Source: Selaginella tamariscina (lineage: Eukaryota > Streptophyta > Lycopodiopsida > Selaginellales > Selaginellaceae). From it: a stretch of 64,000 nucleotides of DNA. Where the stretch lies: assembly GCA_003024785.1 (NCBI GenBank), contig PUQB01000023.1, positions 49,508-113,507 on the forward strand, given 5' to 3'. Within the stretch, counting starts at the first letter, position 1. Every line of letters begins with the position of its first letter. The notes under the pieces were generated by a model. That model saw nothing but the letters and a program-made list of their open reading frames with translations, did no database searches and was not told the origin of the DNA. A program made the translations under genes and the position numbers. This document shows, in pieces, positions 48,540-60,181 of this stretch.

Positions 48540-50526
48540 TGGTTAGCGTTTGAAGAGGCCACAGTTTTGAAGCAGCTTGCCATAGTCCTTACGAGATCCC
48601 ACACACGTTCATTCAGTGGTTTCAAGAAAGATTGGACAAAACCTGCCAAGGGACGAGTTAATCTCTCTTGTGTGTGTGTAAACATATACTAAAGAGAGTA
48701 TATGATTGGAGCTACGCGCGCCTGTGCGTGTGGAGAGAGAGATGTACATCTTGATCCACACAGTTATATACGAGTAATCAAATAATAAAGTATTATATAA
48801 TAATTCCTAAAGTGCAAAATAAACTGTGTTTTGACGCGCGAGCACACACACATACACAAATGTATGGCGAACATATATCTATTTACCTGATCTCGTAGAC
48901 GACGCAACATTAATGAGGAGTTCTCGAAATGCTTGTTAGTGTACTCGTCCTGGCCTTTAGGAAGCAGGAAGAAGTTAACCGATTCGTTCTCCGCTTGTTT
49001 TGATTCCTTCTGTCCCGGTGGATTATACCCCACAACCCCACTGTTCTGCCTACTAAATATTCGCAAAGAGCCCTCTTGAAGTTTTCTATACAGCCTGCAA
49101 ATAATATGTACAGGTTTAAGTATCCTACACATTATATCTGTCTGTGTTGTATGTACATTTGACGTGATATATAAGCTAAAGTACACCTAGATACCTATTA
49201 TTGTGTGCACGCACATATATATAGCATGTATGAAATACATTCAGCTATATTTAGTTCTTCAAAGAACATATTATGTTTATGTGCATCGTTCTTCTTACGA
49301 CAAATGCACATGTACGCATGTTAGACATATATAATCCGATATATACATATATACATGTATAGAGACATACGTACACTAAAAATCGTACGTACATAAACGT
49401 ATATATAGCTTACTTCGTGTGGTTTACATATATAGCTTACATTGAATTACCAAAAATCGTACGTACATAAACGTATATATAGCTTACTTCGTGTGAGCGT
49501 GGATGATCCATCCGGACGTGCTAAGTCCATGAGCACGCTAGAACTATATACTGGCTACAAAAGTTAAGAATAAGATCTTACGTCTACTATTTGTAACTGA
49601 AGAATCTACACAACTATACAATTGAATTGGAACATCATAAGGTGTTAGGTAATATCATAATATATGCGAATAGTTAGATAGATATACCCGCGTTTATGCG
49701 TTCTGCAGAGACTCGAAGTTCTATGCCTCTAGTGCATTGCTTTGCTTGTGATTTAGTTTCCTCGGTTTGTACAGGAAATGGAGGAATAGCACCTTTAAAA
49801 TAAATGTTGTTTAATGTTTGATGTGTGGACACCACCCACACACTAATGTGTACCTGCAGTTGTCCCATAGAAACCATAAATCTCGTTTAGAATTGTTGAC
49901 TTGCCCACTCCAGGGAGACCCAATACTCCAACGACAGTGAAATCGGTATTATCAGACATTAGCTGCAAAAAAATTCTAAAAAATAATATATATATATATA
50001 TATATAAGTGTATATAATTATATTAACATAATTAGCCAAGAAATCTATTGACTGCTGAACAATATAGTAAACTATTAACATAGCAAATAAAAGGTGCACA
50101 CTGACTACAGAAATAGAATGTGTAGTAAACTGAAGAGCTCATCTAAGTATATATAATATATATCATAACACACACACACACAAACAAGTAATGCATATAC
50201 TACTGGTGTACAGCCCAGTTATAATTAATTAAAACTTCATTAATAAAATGTAAGAAAAAGTCATATATATCCTGTATACAGATAACGGTCGTTTTAACTT
50301 TATATCCTCCAAATACATATAATTAGTAATTGTTGTATGTGTATCGCATTCAGTACATCGATCTGCAGAGAAATCGGTGAGGAGATTGAGCGATCTGGTC
50401 CTGGCGGCATTGCCGTCCTCATCACGCATCAGCTTCATCACTCTCCAGCCGCAGCAGGACCCCGCCTCCTCCTGTATTCGCATGCCCCCCCGGCTTGCCA
50501 ATATGATCTTCGGCCATGGCCCTGCC
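48540..50526 (-). pseudogene. SMG9: SMG9-like nonsense-mediated decay factor, internally deleted
   Basis: SMG9 is a GTPase-fold partner of SMG8 in the SMG1 kinase complex of nonsense-mediated mRNA decay. Exon-like blocks in order: 50,526-50,360 (GPWPKIILAS, later ARTRSLNLLTDFSADR); 49,962-49,854 (DNTDFTVVGVLGLPGVGKST, a P-loop, then EIYGFYGTTA); 49,792-49,688 (IPPFPVQTEETKSQAKQC, GIELRVSAERI); 49,094-48,887 (NFFLLPKGQDEYTNKHFENS, RRLRDQ); 48,642-48,540 (VLSNLS, then KPLNERVWDLVRT in another frame). Splice joins between blocks 2-3 and 4-5 are in phase. The LLDTQP-type region and about 130 residues of the G domain are absent from the 600 bp between blocks 3 and 4. Element B ends about 50 bp beyond the last block. 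I judge it a pseudogene or a duplicate fragment. Confidence 0.75.
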
Positions 50527-50859
50527 ATGTCTAGAAACAACCCTTGACTCAATAACTTAAATCTCAATAACAACTGCGTTAAGAATTTAAACATATTTCG
50601 ATAAATCTAGGAACTTAACCGCTGTATGTAGACGAAAAGTTTAACTATTCTCACATGCTTAAGCTTCTAAACCAACCCCAAACCCCAAACCCCAACCCCA
50701 AACATTAAACCCCTACGTATGATCTACCTATTTGTGTTCACTATTGAGCATCAGACACTTCCATATTTGACTACACACGCACACACACAAACACACACTC
50801 ACTCAGATAAAAACAAGGTAATAAATTAACGCATTACCCAGCCATCCGAAAGATTTAAC

Positions 50860-51385
50860 ATATCTTGTACTTGCACACCAGTCTCCAAACCCTTCTTCAG
50901 TATCTTCGGTGAATCCATCCTTGACTAATCCACTGTCCTTTAGTCCTCGATTAGAATCTACTAATCCATGCCGATTAGAGTCTACTAATCCAAGACGCAG
51001 TGGGAAAACTGGCTGAGGTTTCAATAACCTTATCTCCTGCTTGTGAATCTCCCTGAGCTTGAGTATACTATCCAGACGGAGCTTTGAGTTCTCCTGCTCT
51101 AGCCTCAAGAGCTGCTCCTTCACTCCTTTCTCAAACTCCTCCCTCTCCTCTGAAAGCCTTATATTCTCATGTTCCAGTTTCGACACTTGCTCTTTCAGTT
51201 CCTTCTCACTCTCTTCCCTCTTTAAGTTTTCCTCCTTCAACAGTTGTTAACTGCATCCAATCGCTCGTCTAGCTTTGGACGCTTAGTTGTGTTTTCACTG
51301 GGTTCTGAACTCCCAAAAAAGCGTGTGTGTTATATGAAATTACTATGATACGTGAAACTTACTTGACTGTGTTGTTGAGATTCAT
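50860..51385 (-). CDS. Coiled-coil protein of unknown function, possibly the 5' part of the SMG9-like transcript
   Basis: The ATG at 51,385 starts MNLNNTV before a GTAAGT donor. A block from 51,309 reads SEPSENTTKRPKLDERLDAV, then a one-base frame change leads into LLKEENLKREESEKELKEQV and further E/K/L heptads (HENIRLSEEREEFEKGVKEQ), a duplicated VDSNRHGLVDSNRG motif and an acidic end (FTEDTEEGFGDWC) before a possible GTACAAG donor near 50,870. It is a predicted parallel coiled coil of about 90 residues. The first intron would be only 53 nt, short for a plant, so the exact start is uncertain. I recognise no family. Confidence 0.5.
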
Positions 51386-51756
51386 TGTTGCGATCTAAAT
51401 AGGGTTTTCTGTTAGTGTGACCACGTGGCATATTAGGTTGAGAAACCGTCACGTGACATGCAGCAAAAATGGATTCCAAAAATGTTTCATTAAAAGAATA
51501 TTCCTGGCATCTACACCTATCTACTTCGCTGTGCTCAGTTTACGAACGCAAAACGAACCAACTAAACTACAACAGTACCTCATATTGGTGGCATGTGTAA
51601 ATGTACCTGACCATTCTCGCACCCAGTATCGTCCCTTTCCCACTCTTCCGGCTTCTCCTTGTAGTCGCTTTGCTCTTCTTCCAGCTCTTCACGTGTAGCC
51701 TCTGCATCAGACTGCCCCCATCTGCATCCTTTGGTGTAAGATATAACTCTCTCTTC

Positions 51757-51793
<37 letters not shown>

Positions 51794-52159
51794 AAGTCAT
51801 TATTGTTTTAGTAAACATGAATACTGTCAAGACGATAGTAGTGCACACATACACATACATGCCTGTGTGTTTAGCTATATATGTGCATCCGAGTACACAC
51901 TTGGGGATATGTATATTATATATACAACCTCTGTTTCAAAGTGGTCGAAAAAGGCACGGCCGTTCCAAGGCCAGTCATCCTTCCATTGACCTCTTGTTGC
52001 TGTTGCCCTCCATTCCTGGTCAGCTATCATTTCCGGTGTAAGACCCCAGCTCTCCAGTTCTTCCCGGCTGTGATGTACTGCTAGGCTGTATTCCCCACCT
52101 GTACCCAGCTGCATCACCCTGCATGTTTTCCATCAATAAACATCTACTACCTGCGGGCG

Positions 52160-52190
<31 letters not shown>

Positions 52191-53173
52191 TGTGAGAGAC
52201 AGAGAGAGAGAGAGACGCATATAAATAGATATTAGGCAAATGCATTTCCAAAATGCGATTGTGTTTGGCACACTAAACAACAGTGTCCTCAACCACACGC
52301 CAAATACACTTCTGCATGTGATCACACACACAAGCACCTAATTTCACAGTTCTGTGGGTTGTTGAGTAGCTCGAATTGCTCGGTCGTCCACTTAAACCAC
52401 CGCATTAGAAAGACACGCATCGTGAGGCCGTGTGAGACGATGATGAGGTTTAAGTCAGATGTTTTCGATCCCAGTCTATTCACGTCGATGTCCCGCCATA
52501 GAGATTCCAAAAAGCCTGTAACATAAACAGAACACTCGTGTGTGTGTGTTTGTGAGAGAGTGAGAGAGAGAGAGTGAGATGTACGTCCACTGACACATAC
52601 ACAAAATAATGTACGTACTTGTGACACGATCGAAAACATCAGCAGCAGATTCTCCTTCCGGAAACCGATAGAAAAACCGACCAAACCTGTCCCGAGTGTC
52701 CTTCACAACTTTCATCACCTCCATGCATTGAAAATTCCCAAAGTCCTGCTCACGAATTCTCGGCTCTTCTCGTACCCCCAGAATCCGCTCCTTCACGTAG
52801 GCACAAGTGTAAATTAACATACACATACATATATTATATTATACCTTCTCAAAGGCTCTACCAATGCCTCGCAGTGTGCAGCGGGTGCGCTTGTATGGCG
52901 AGACGTAGAAATACACCTTCCAATCATCCGGTGTTTTCTGTTCGATGATCTTGCGGATTTCCTAAAGAAATTCAAGAAACTTCATATGATATATATATCT
53001 GTGTGTGATAACAGACATACCTGGCCGCAGCTGATAGCCTGCTTGAATCCGCCTTCCGTGAGATGAATCTTGTAATCCGCAACAGATGTATACTTGGATT
53101 CGTCCACATTCCCTTCGCTCTGTCCGTGCCGCACCAATATGATCCTGGTCGGCCGTCTCGGCGCATCGGCCAT
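51382..53173 (-). CDS. AT74-like histidine phosphatase (phosphoglycerate mutase family), seven exons
   Basis: Member of the histidine phosphatase superfamily close to the plant AT74 proteins; substrate unknown. Exons: 53,173-53,021; 52,961-52,845; 52,790-52,619; 52,515-52,338; 52,118-51,929; 51,711-51,607; 51,408-51,382. All junctions are GT-AG and the total is 942 nt (313 codons plus stop) in one frame, close to the roughly 316 residues of AT74. Visible motifs: RIILVRHGQSEGN (catalytic RHG), YFYVSPYKRTRCTL, REQDFGNFQ, GRFFYRFPEGESAADVFDR (acid residue), ESLWRDIDVNRL, LIIVSHGLTMRVFLMRWFKW (second His), SREELESWGLTPEMIADQEW, then an acidic tail (REELEEEQSDYKEK). An in-frame ATG at 53,320 would add 49 residues resembling an organelle presequence. 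Introns carry long TG/GA tracts. This is the only clearly intact host gene in the window. Confidence 0.9.
51761..51793. repeat. (TA)n(TG)n microsatellite in an AT74-like intron
   Basis: A TATATATATG run grading into about twelve TG units, between exons 5 and 6. Confidence 0.9.
52157..52215. repeat. (GT)n(GA)n compound microsatellite in an AT74-like intron
   Basis: About eighteen GT units followed by GA units, between exons 4 and 5, close to the exon 5 acceptor. Confidence 0.9.
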
Positions 53174-54577
53174 CGGACACCAGTCTATCTGGCCTATTTC
53201 TGAAACACGCACCTTGAGACTGTCGCTTCCTACGCTCACAAACCGGCGCCTTCCGCCATCGCCAAAAACCCTAAACCTTCCCACTTCTTGGCATAGACAC
53301 GCGAATCGCTGGAAGAACATAGACCTATTGATCAAACCTAGACTGTACTTCGGATTTTCTTAATACGCACCTTAAGACCGTTAATTCTAGCGCCATTGTC
53401 TTGGAGCTCTGAAGCCGGATCGGATTTTCTTCAGGAGGCGGCCATCGCCTAGACCTAGACCTTGGCGCTTGACCAAAACCGCGATTTGCCCACCGGCGCC
53501 TAGAATCAAGCTTCTTCTGCCATGATAGGATCAATCAAACACCGTATTTTCTTCAGACCTTGATCTACAAGAAAGACCTATCGATGATTTTGCCCTCAGT
53601 GATCATCGAGTCGCAGCCAATCTTTGGCTTCCGCACGGGATTTTCACAGGATTTTGCAAAATGCTGTGCCTAGAATAGAAGAAAGTTTCGGATAGTACAC
53701 TTGATTCTGCAGAGGTCAATGAACGCCTAGAATGCAGCTTCGACAAGCTTCTTATTGGACAGATGCTGTCCCGCAGGTTGATCTTTTTCACGCGTAAGTG
53801 ATGGAGACAATCAAACATTCGGCGGCTCTGTTTTCCCTCTTAGACGTCATGCCGCGATCTTGGAATTTGACGTGGTCATAGACGTCATATTCCAAGTCCA
53901 TGCATGAAAAAGGCCCAAAAAAAAGCCATGAATATTACGGGCGTAATATATTAATATATTCTTTTTATATAAACAGTAATCTATTAATATTTCCCAAGTT
54001 TAATTTATTATACAAGGAAATTAAGTTTTTAATCAAGAATAAATGAAAAATAAAACTTATTATAAACATTTAAAACCTTCTTCTTCTTTTTTGGCTTAAA
54101 AATGTTCTTGACATCATAATAGATAAAATTAATATTTGTGTATATTTAATTATATAATCCATATAGATATGTATGTACACAACTTATAAAAAATATGTAA
54201 TAAGAATATAAAACATTATTTAAAAAGATTATTCGTACATTGTTATGGTTTGTAAAACTGTATATAAAATTATTATTCATGTAAGAAAAGCAAATATAAT
54301 TGTAACAAATTTAAAAGGGCATACTCTAAAATATTTAAAAATAATAAAAGTATATTAAAATCAACCAGCTAACATGAAAAAAAACTCTACATTTTATGCC
54401 TTGAAGTTTTTACTTAAGAAATTAAAAAATCCTACAACTAATTTTTAGATTGTTTAATTAATGATTAATACTGTTATTATCTAACCTGTTACACGTGGCA
54501 GCTTTTCATGTCACTATGATAGATTTGCTTTGCACGATCGCAGTCTGTGTGGCGCCATTGTGTGTACGCTAACCAGG
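53174..54577. other. Shared upstream region between the AT74-like gene and the Fes1-like fragment
   Basis: Positions 53,174-53,820 are GC-richer, CpG-containing and open in several minus-strand frames, as expected for the promoter and 5' leader of the AT74-like gene. From 53,930 to 54,480 the DNA is strongly AT-rich with no features. Confidence 0.5.
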
Positions 54578-55499
54578 ATGAGCCGCCGAATTCAAGTAAG
54601 GCCGCCATGGTTCATGAAGCCCCAAGCTAATGAAGCTGGATTCGCCACTCTCGACAGCATGCTCCAGTGGGCTGTAGGTACCAAATATATGTATTTGGTG
54701 TGTGTGTGTGTTTGGAATCCTTATGCGCACCTGTGTATGTACATATAGGGTAATGCATATGTATATGAGAGTGCATGTATGTATATACATATCCGTTATA
54801 TATAGTGATATAATATATTGTTTGCCAACACAACACACACGCACGCACGCACACACTCCAATACGTCGGAATTAACTCATATAGACCAGTAATAACAGTT
54901 GGCATTTATCTACTTGCTACCAGACAAGATCGTGTGTGTGTGTTTGTATATGTATGTATTTACCTTTGATTTTCAGGGCACTCTGACACCTGAAGAACTT
55001 GCCAAGCGTTGAGCAGACATTAAGGTGCGTGACAGTCTGTTCGGCGCACACACATAGATTATAAAGTACGCATGTGTGTATGTACATGCATGCTTATATA
55101 CCTACCGTATAGAGCAGGCTAATGATAAATCAGGTTCCAGAATTGTGTATGTATGTATATGTAATATACACATGCATAATCTACATATGTGCATGTATAT
55201 GGTGTGTTTTATAGTAATCAAATCTTTTTCTTCATGGGCAGGAACTGATGGAGAGGTCAAAAATGCCGTCTGATGCAGAATTGATGAAGATTGCTATTGA
55301 TGATCTTCTCAACTCTTCTTTACCAGCTGAGTTCCGTAAACGTGCTTTGGACGAACTTCTCGAACTTGTTGAACCTTTAGACAATGCCAATGGTACATAC
55401 TAAGTAATGCTTGTGTGTGTGCACGCATGTAACCAAGAAAACTGTCTATTGCTGATTTAGACAAGCTTGGCGGACTGAAAGCAGAGAGAGAACGTGAAG
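54578..55499 (+). pseudogene. Fes1/SIL1-like Hsp70 nucleotide exchange factor, N-terminal fragment
   Basis: These armadillo-type proteins release ADP from Hsp70 or BiP. Exons: 54,578-54,677 (ANEAGFATLDSMLQWAVG); 54,977-55,024 (continues as GHSDT then stop; in the next frame LTPEELAKR, a stop, ADIK); 55,242-55,392 (ELMERSKMPSDAELMKIAID, LNSSLPAEFRKRALDELLEL, VEPLDNAN); 55,461-55,499 (DKLGGLKAERERE). The splice joins are otherwise in phase. Exon 2 is shortened, frameshifted and has an in-frame TGA, and nothing resembling the later armadillo repeats follows, so this is a truncated relic. Confidence 0.7.
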
Positions 55500-55519
55500 G
55501 TGCAAGTGGGAGAGGTGAC

Positions 55520-58500
55520 AACTCATATCATTGTGTTAGCCTCAAAGCATCATCAAGAGTCACTAGAGCTAATGCATGCACAAGCCTCACAAGGTCTTGA
55601 CAAAGTGCTGGCCACAACATACCTAACTTGATGCATTTCAATATTTAGGTTCTGTACACAATAAAAGGCTCCGAAAGCGAATACCAAACTACATCACCGA
55701 CTCAGATGGCTCCTGACGAATACGATGTAACTGCTAAAAAGCATCGTCATAGTCGTCTGCATGCCCAAATGCACATTTGAAAATCTCTGGAAGAATATTC
55801 CAATCTTCATGAGTTACAACGTTTAAACCATTGTACCACTGTAACATCGTCCATTAAAGACAAATAAGAAACTCGGGCAAACAATAAGCACCGTCCCATG
55901 AATGATATTTGGCAACCACGGTTAAATAGTCAAACCAATGGTACACATCATCTCCAAGATTCTCGTGAAATAAATCCGGTCGGATGTGAGAGTTTACAAC
56001 ATGAGCAAGAGGAGTACCCTAGGCTGTGAATGCTACATCAGTTGAGAGTGATTGTCAATTGCATCTGCATGGCATTCAACAACTGCATGAGTAGTTGCTA
56101 TACAAATAAAGGATTTGCCTGTTGTGGATCCATATACGAAGAAAGAACAAAATCTACAAGAAAGAAATAGATCTAGACAATGAAAAAATTAAATTTAAAA
56201 AGACAAAGAAAATCGACAAAAAGACACAAATCCGAACCAATGTGAGAGCTCGAAATAGAAATGTGTATGTATCCATTAGTTGAGAAACCTTAACTTATAT
56301 ATAAGAGCGAATGGTATAAATTGAAACTAATCCGACGGTTATCAAAATCCACTACGCTAATAATAGTATGTGCACATGCAACCATATACGTGTATCTTAC
56401 AAGTCCAATTAGAAATATATAGGTGGCCACGTGTTAAGGTTTTATTATTAAGTTAGGCTCTCTATGAAAAGTGCTACATATAAGAACAACAAGCTTGGGA
56501 TTGTATAGTACATAACCGCATTGGATTGCAGGTTAACCTACGTAGCGTTAGCCTTAGAATATTTGTTTTGCTCGTTTGTGAACTCCCCATGATTAACTAT
56601 GTTTGTTTGCAAGTTACCTACCCAACCTGTTCCGGAGTTCAATAGCTAATAGTGGTTTGTATAGTGCATTAGCACCCTCAAGTCAGTGGAACGGACGTAA
56701 AAAATTGTAATAATAAGATACATTTCCCTCATGTATTCCCGCCAAAAAAACCATATCTATAAACCCTAACGTTTGAAATTCCCCGCCATCCGGGCTTTTA
56801 AAAAATGAAACCCTAACCTAGACGTTGCATTAATTATCTTGCACATGCCAGACTTTTAGATTTTTAATTTTACACTATGGCGTTTCCTCACTTACCTTTA
56901 ACATAACATAAATTATGCAAAATTCTTAACAATGCAAATAAATTGCCTTTCCACATGTCCTTAACATAAATATAATACATGCATTTAAGAAAAAAATATG
57001 CTTCCCCACTAGAGTTTGCATATCTTTATACATACTTGATTATTACAACTTAGGATGGAGGATCTCCATTTGTAATTTTCTTTAACTATCCTTCCTAGTT
57101 GTTACATAAATTAAGTAGTGCCTATGTGGTTAGGCTCAAAAACACATTATAATTAATTTACAAGTGGTTTTTAAATAAGTTATTCTTTTCATAATATTTA
57201 CTTAATTTAATAAACTTTTATTAATATTATCATTAATAACTTAACCGCAACAAGTATGTGCAATGTGATTTAAGAACTAGTTATAAATGTTAATTAATAA
57301 TGAAAACAATGTTAAAAATATATATAAAAGCTTTATTTTTAACATTTTTAATTAGAAGTAAAATATATAAATTATTGTAAAATAAAGAATGCATTATATG
57401 TGTTTCTTGCAGAGTCTAGAACAAAGCATAAAAACAAAAGATAAGAAAGAAAACCCTTTTGTTTTACATAAATTTATGTACGGTATAATATACCACGTTT
57501 TTAATAATTTAAACACTTATTAAATAAGTTATTATAAAAAATTAAATTTATAGGCTTAGCACCCCATACACCTGCTCCGGAGGAAGCCCACTCTCCACTA
57601 ACAGATATGCCATATCATTAATAATAATTACCGTTATGGTTTTACATTAAAGTGATTAATTGAATTAAAAATTAAATTATTAATGAATAATTTCTATTTA
57701 CTGTGGTTAAGGAGTTTTTTATAAATTAGTGATATTGAATTTTAAAAGAATAAGAAGATAAGCGAAATTGTTCTATACAAGTAGGTTGTGTGTGTATGTA
57801 TGCGTGCGTGCATGTATATACATGGCATGTTAATTTTGTATACAGGTTGCTGAGAAGCTATATGATATTTTTCATCATCATAACCCGTTGGTACATGTAA
57901 AACATTCTTTTTTGTCATTGCTCTCTCTCTTTAAAATACTATTAGGCTATTAACTGTGATGAAGCATATATCGTTGTAATTGGAATGGGAATCCTACCTA
58001 CATAAATAAAACATGAAATATATAATTTCACATGTTGCACTGCCATAAAACACTATTATAATGTGTTTCTTCTAGTTTGCTTGAGAATGTGAGAAGTTCT
58101 TATAAATTCTCCTATGCAGTGTATAGACATGTCATATATATATATATATGATTAAAAACTGTATGTTATTAACAAAATTTATAAATATTATATATGTCTA
58201 TCTCAATAATATAAACTATCCCACAATTGGATAAACCTTCTCTCTCACACACACGTGCACGCATATACACAAGTCACATATTACTGGTATGCTTAGCATG
58301 TATGCACATTAATTTTTACCTAAAAATGTATTGCTTAGGCAGAGAATATCCAATGCCTGCTGAACTCTTTGCAACTTCTCTTTAGAGTTGCAATGTTTAA
58401 TTAACTCCTTTACTGCAGATTCCAAGTTAATATTAGAGAAAACCTTCAAAACAAGTACATTGCTATACAACCCTATCTATATGCATACACACACGTGTGT

Positions 58501-60050
58501 GTATATAGGTACATTAGTATTGATAATGGTGAAATGTTTACATCTCTTTCAACGTTTTAGAGAAATGTCTTTTAAATATGGACTCGATTGGATGGTGTAA
58601 TAAACATCATTGTGTATGTGTGTGTGTGCATGTGTGTACTAGTAAGAATTGCACAACCACAAGTAATAGCTTCTGTGAGATTATGGCCAGAAAAAGCCAC
58701 ACCACCAACGGGAATGGTCTTAAGAAATTTAAATATGAAAAAATGTTTACTCCTTGAATGCAATACACTTATAATCTTGAAGAAGTCTCCATAAGTTTAT
58801 GCACTCTCGCAAAAATGTTGCATTCAAGAAAAATTAATAAATAACTTACAAGTTAAATTAATATGTATTACCATAAATTACTCTGAAAAAGCTATGTAGG
58901 CGCCGTGTATGTGCCACGTAGGTGTCATGTAAAGTTTTTAATAATCTGTAACTGAAAAACCAAATTAAAATAGAATTAATAAAAAATATATTTAAAACAA
59001 TTATAATTATTGATGATGTGAGACCTTTTTAAAAGGAATATTCTAATAACGGAAAGGAAAGCTTGCATAACTCTTGTGTGGCAAACACATAAATACACGT
59101 CATCAATAATTCTAATTATTAAATTTATTTATTAAACATACTTATAAAATAAATTAATTTTATTTTTATAATAGGACCCTCAACTAGCAAGCGTTTGAAT
59201 AGCATGTACAATATATATGTGTTGTATAACATGTAGTGCATTGTTTTATAGTATTAATATTAATAAACATATCTAATAATTATAAAGATTTATATTATAT
59301 ATAATAATTTGTTTTTTAATAATAAGTTTATTTTTGCTGTATTTGAGCCCTATCATATATTAAGTTTTACCTGCAAACGATGTGGTTCTTTTAGCATTAA
59401 GTGAAAATAATTTATTCTTAAACTAGTTAAGGAAATTACAGGTGGGGATTCTCCACCTTTAAGTTATATTTAATTAAATATATATAAAGATATGCAAGAT
59501 TTTCCACAAATGCATTTTACACTTATGTTAAGACACGTGGGATGAAAATTTCTTTGCATTGTTAAGGAATTCCCATAGTTTATGCTGTGCTAAGGGTAAG
59601 ACCCTTAATTTCCATTTAAGACGAAGTATGTCTGTACATGTGTATATGCACGTGTGTATGTGATACAGTGCGGAGTGCACATACCCTATACATATGAAAG
59701 CAACTTGATAACCAGGACAAGTGCCTTATTAGTTGGACAAAGCGGGTATGGCCATGTCACGGCTTATTTAAAACCACTTAACTAGAGATTCACAAACTAC
59801 TTGGATAACCTGCTGAGTAAGAATAAGAATACAAGGAAACACAAACACACAAACCCTAAACCTTAAACCTAAATCCTAAATCCATCGGAGAGAGAGTGAT
59901 GTCTTTGCCACAAACTGGAAAGATTGAGGAGAAACACAAGATTGGGTTTGGAACAGGGACAGCATGCAAACATGTCGTTCATAGGTGCTGCAGTTTCCAA
60001 GGGCGTGGCTCGCTTAACACGGTGACCTACAACATAGATAAAACATAGAT
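55520..60050. other. Long AT-rich region, no confirmed gene
   Basis: Mostly AT-rich with TG/TA tracts. Exon-like scraps are visible near 57,846-57,890 (VAEKLYDIFHHHNPL between an acceptor- and a donor-like site) and 58,645-58,760 (AQPQVIASVRLWPEKATPP, then TGMVLRNLNMKKCLLLEC). I cannot assign them to a family or join them. The sequence near 59,850-60,050 may be the internal start of an LTR element read on the minus strand (see 60,057-60,129). Confidence 0.4.
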
Positions 60051-60056
60051 AGCTGT

Positions 60057-60129
60057 GGATAACAGGCTCCAACAAGTGCTAATGGCTCAATGGCCATCCT
60101 CTGATGCCACTTGTTGGAGCCTGTTATCC
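60057..60129. repeat. Perfect 22-bp inverted repeat around a primer-site-like loop
   Basis: The arms are 60,057-60,078 (starting GGATAACAGGCTCCAACAAG) and 60,108-60,129 (ending GTTGGAGCCTGTTATCC), perfectly complementary over 22 bp with a 29-nt spacer. On the minus strand the right arm and spacer give TGGCATCAGAGGATGG, one mismatch from the complement of plant initiator methionine tRNA. Confidence 0.85.
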
Positions 60130-60181
60130 CACAAGCAAGAGCAACAAAATTTTGGCCAATGTTATTAACCTAATTTTGTGT

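Noticed and set aside
49380-49495. Direct repeat of a segment containing AATCGTACGTACATAAACG
   Set aside because: A simple local duplication of about 50 bp in intron-like DNA, with no sign of function.
57846-58790. Exon-like scraps such as VAEKLYDIFHHHNPL and LWPEKATPPTGMVLRNL
   Set aside because: They cannot be joined in phase or assigned to a family; kept only as a note in the AT-rich region.
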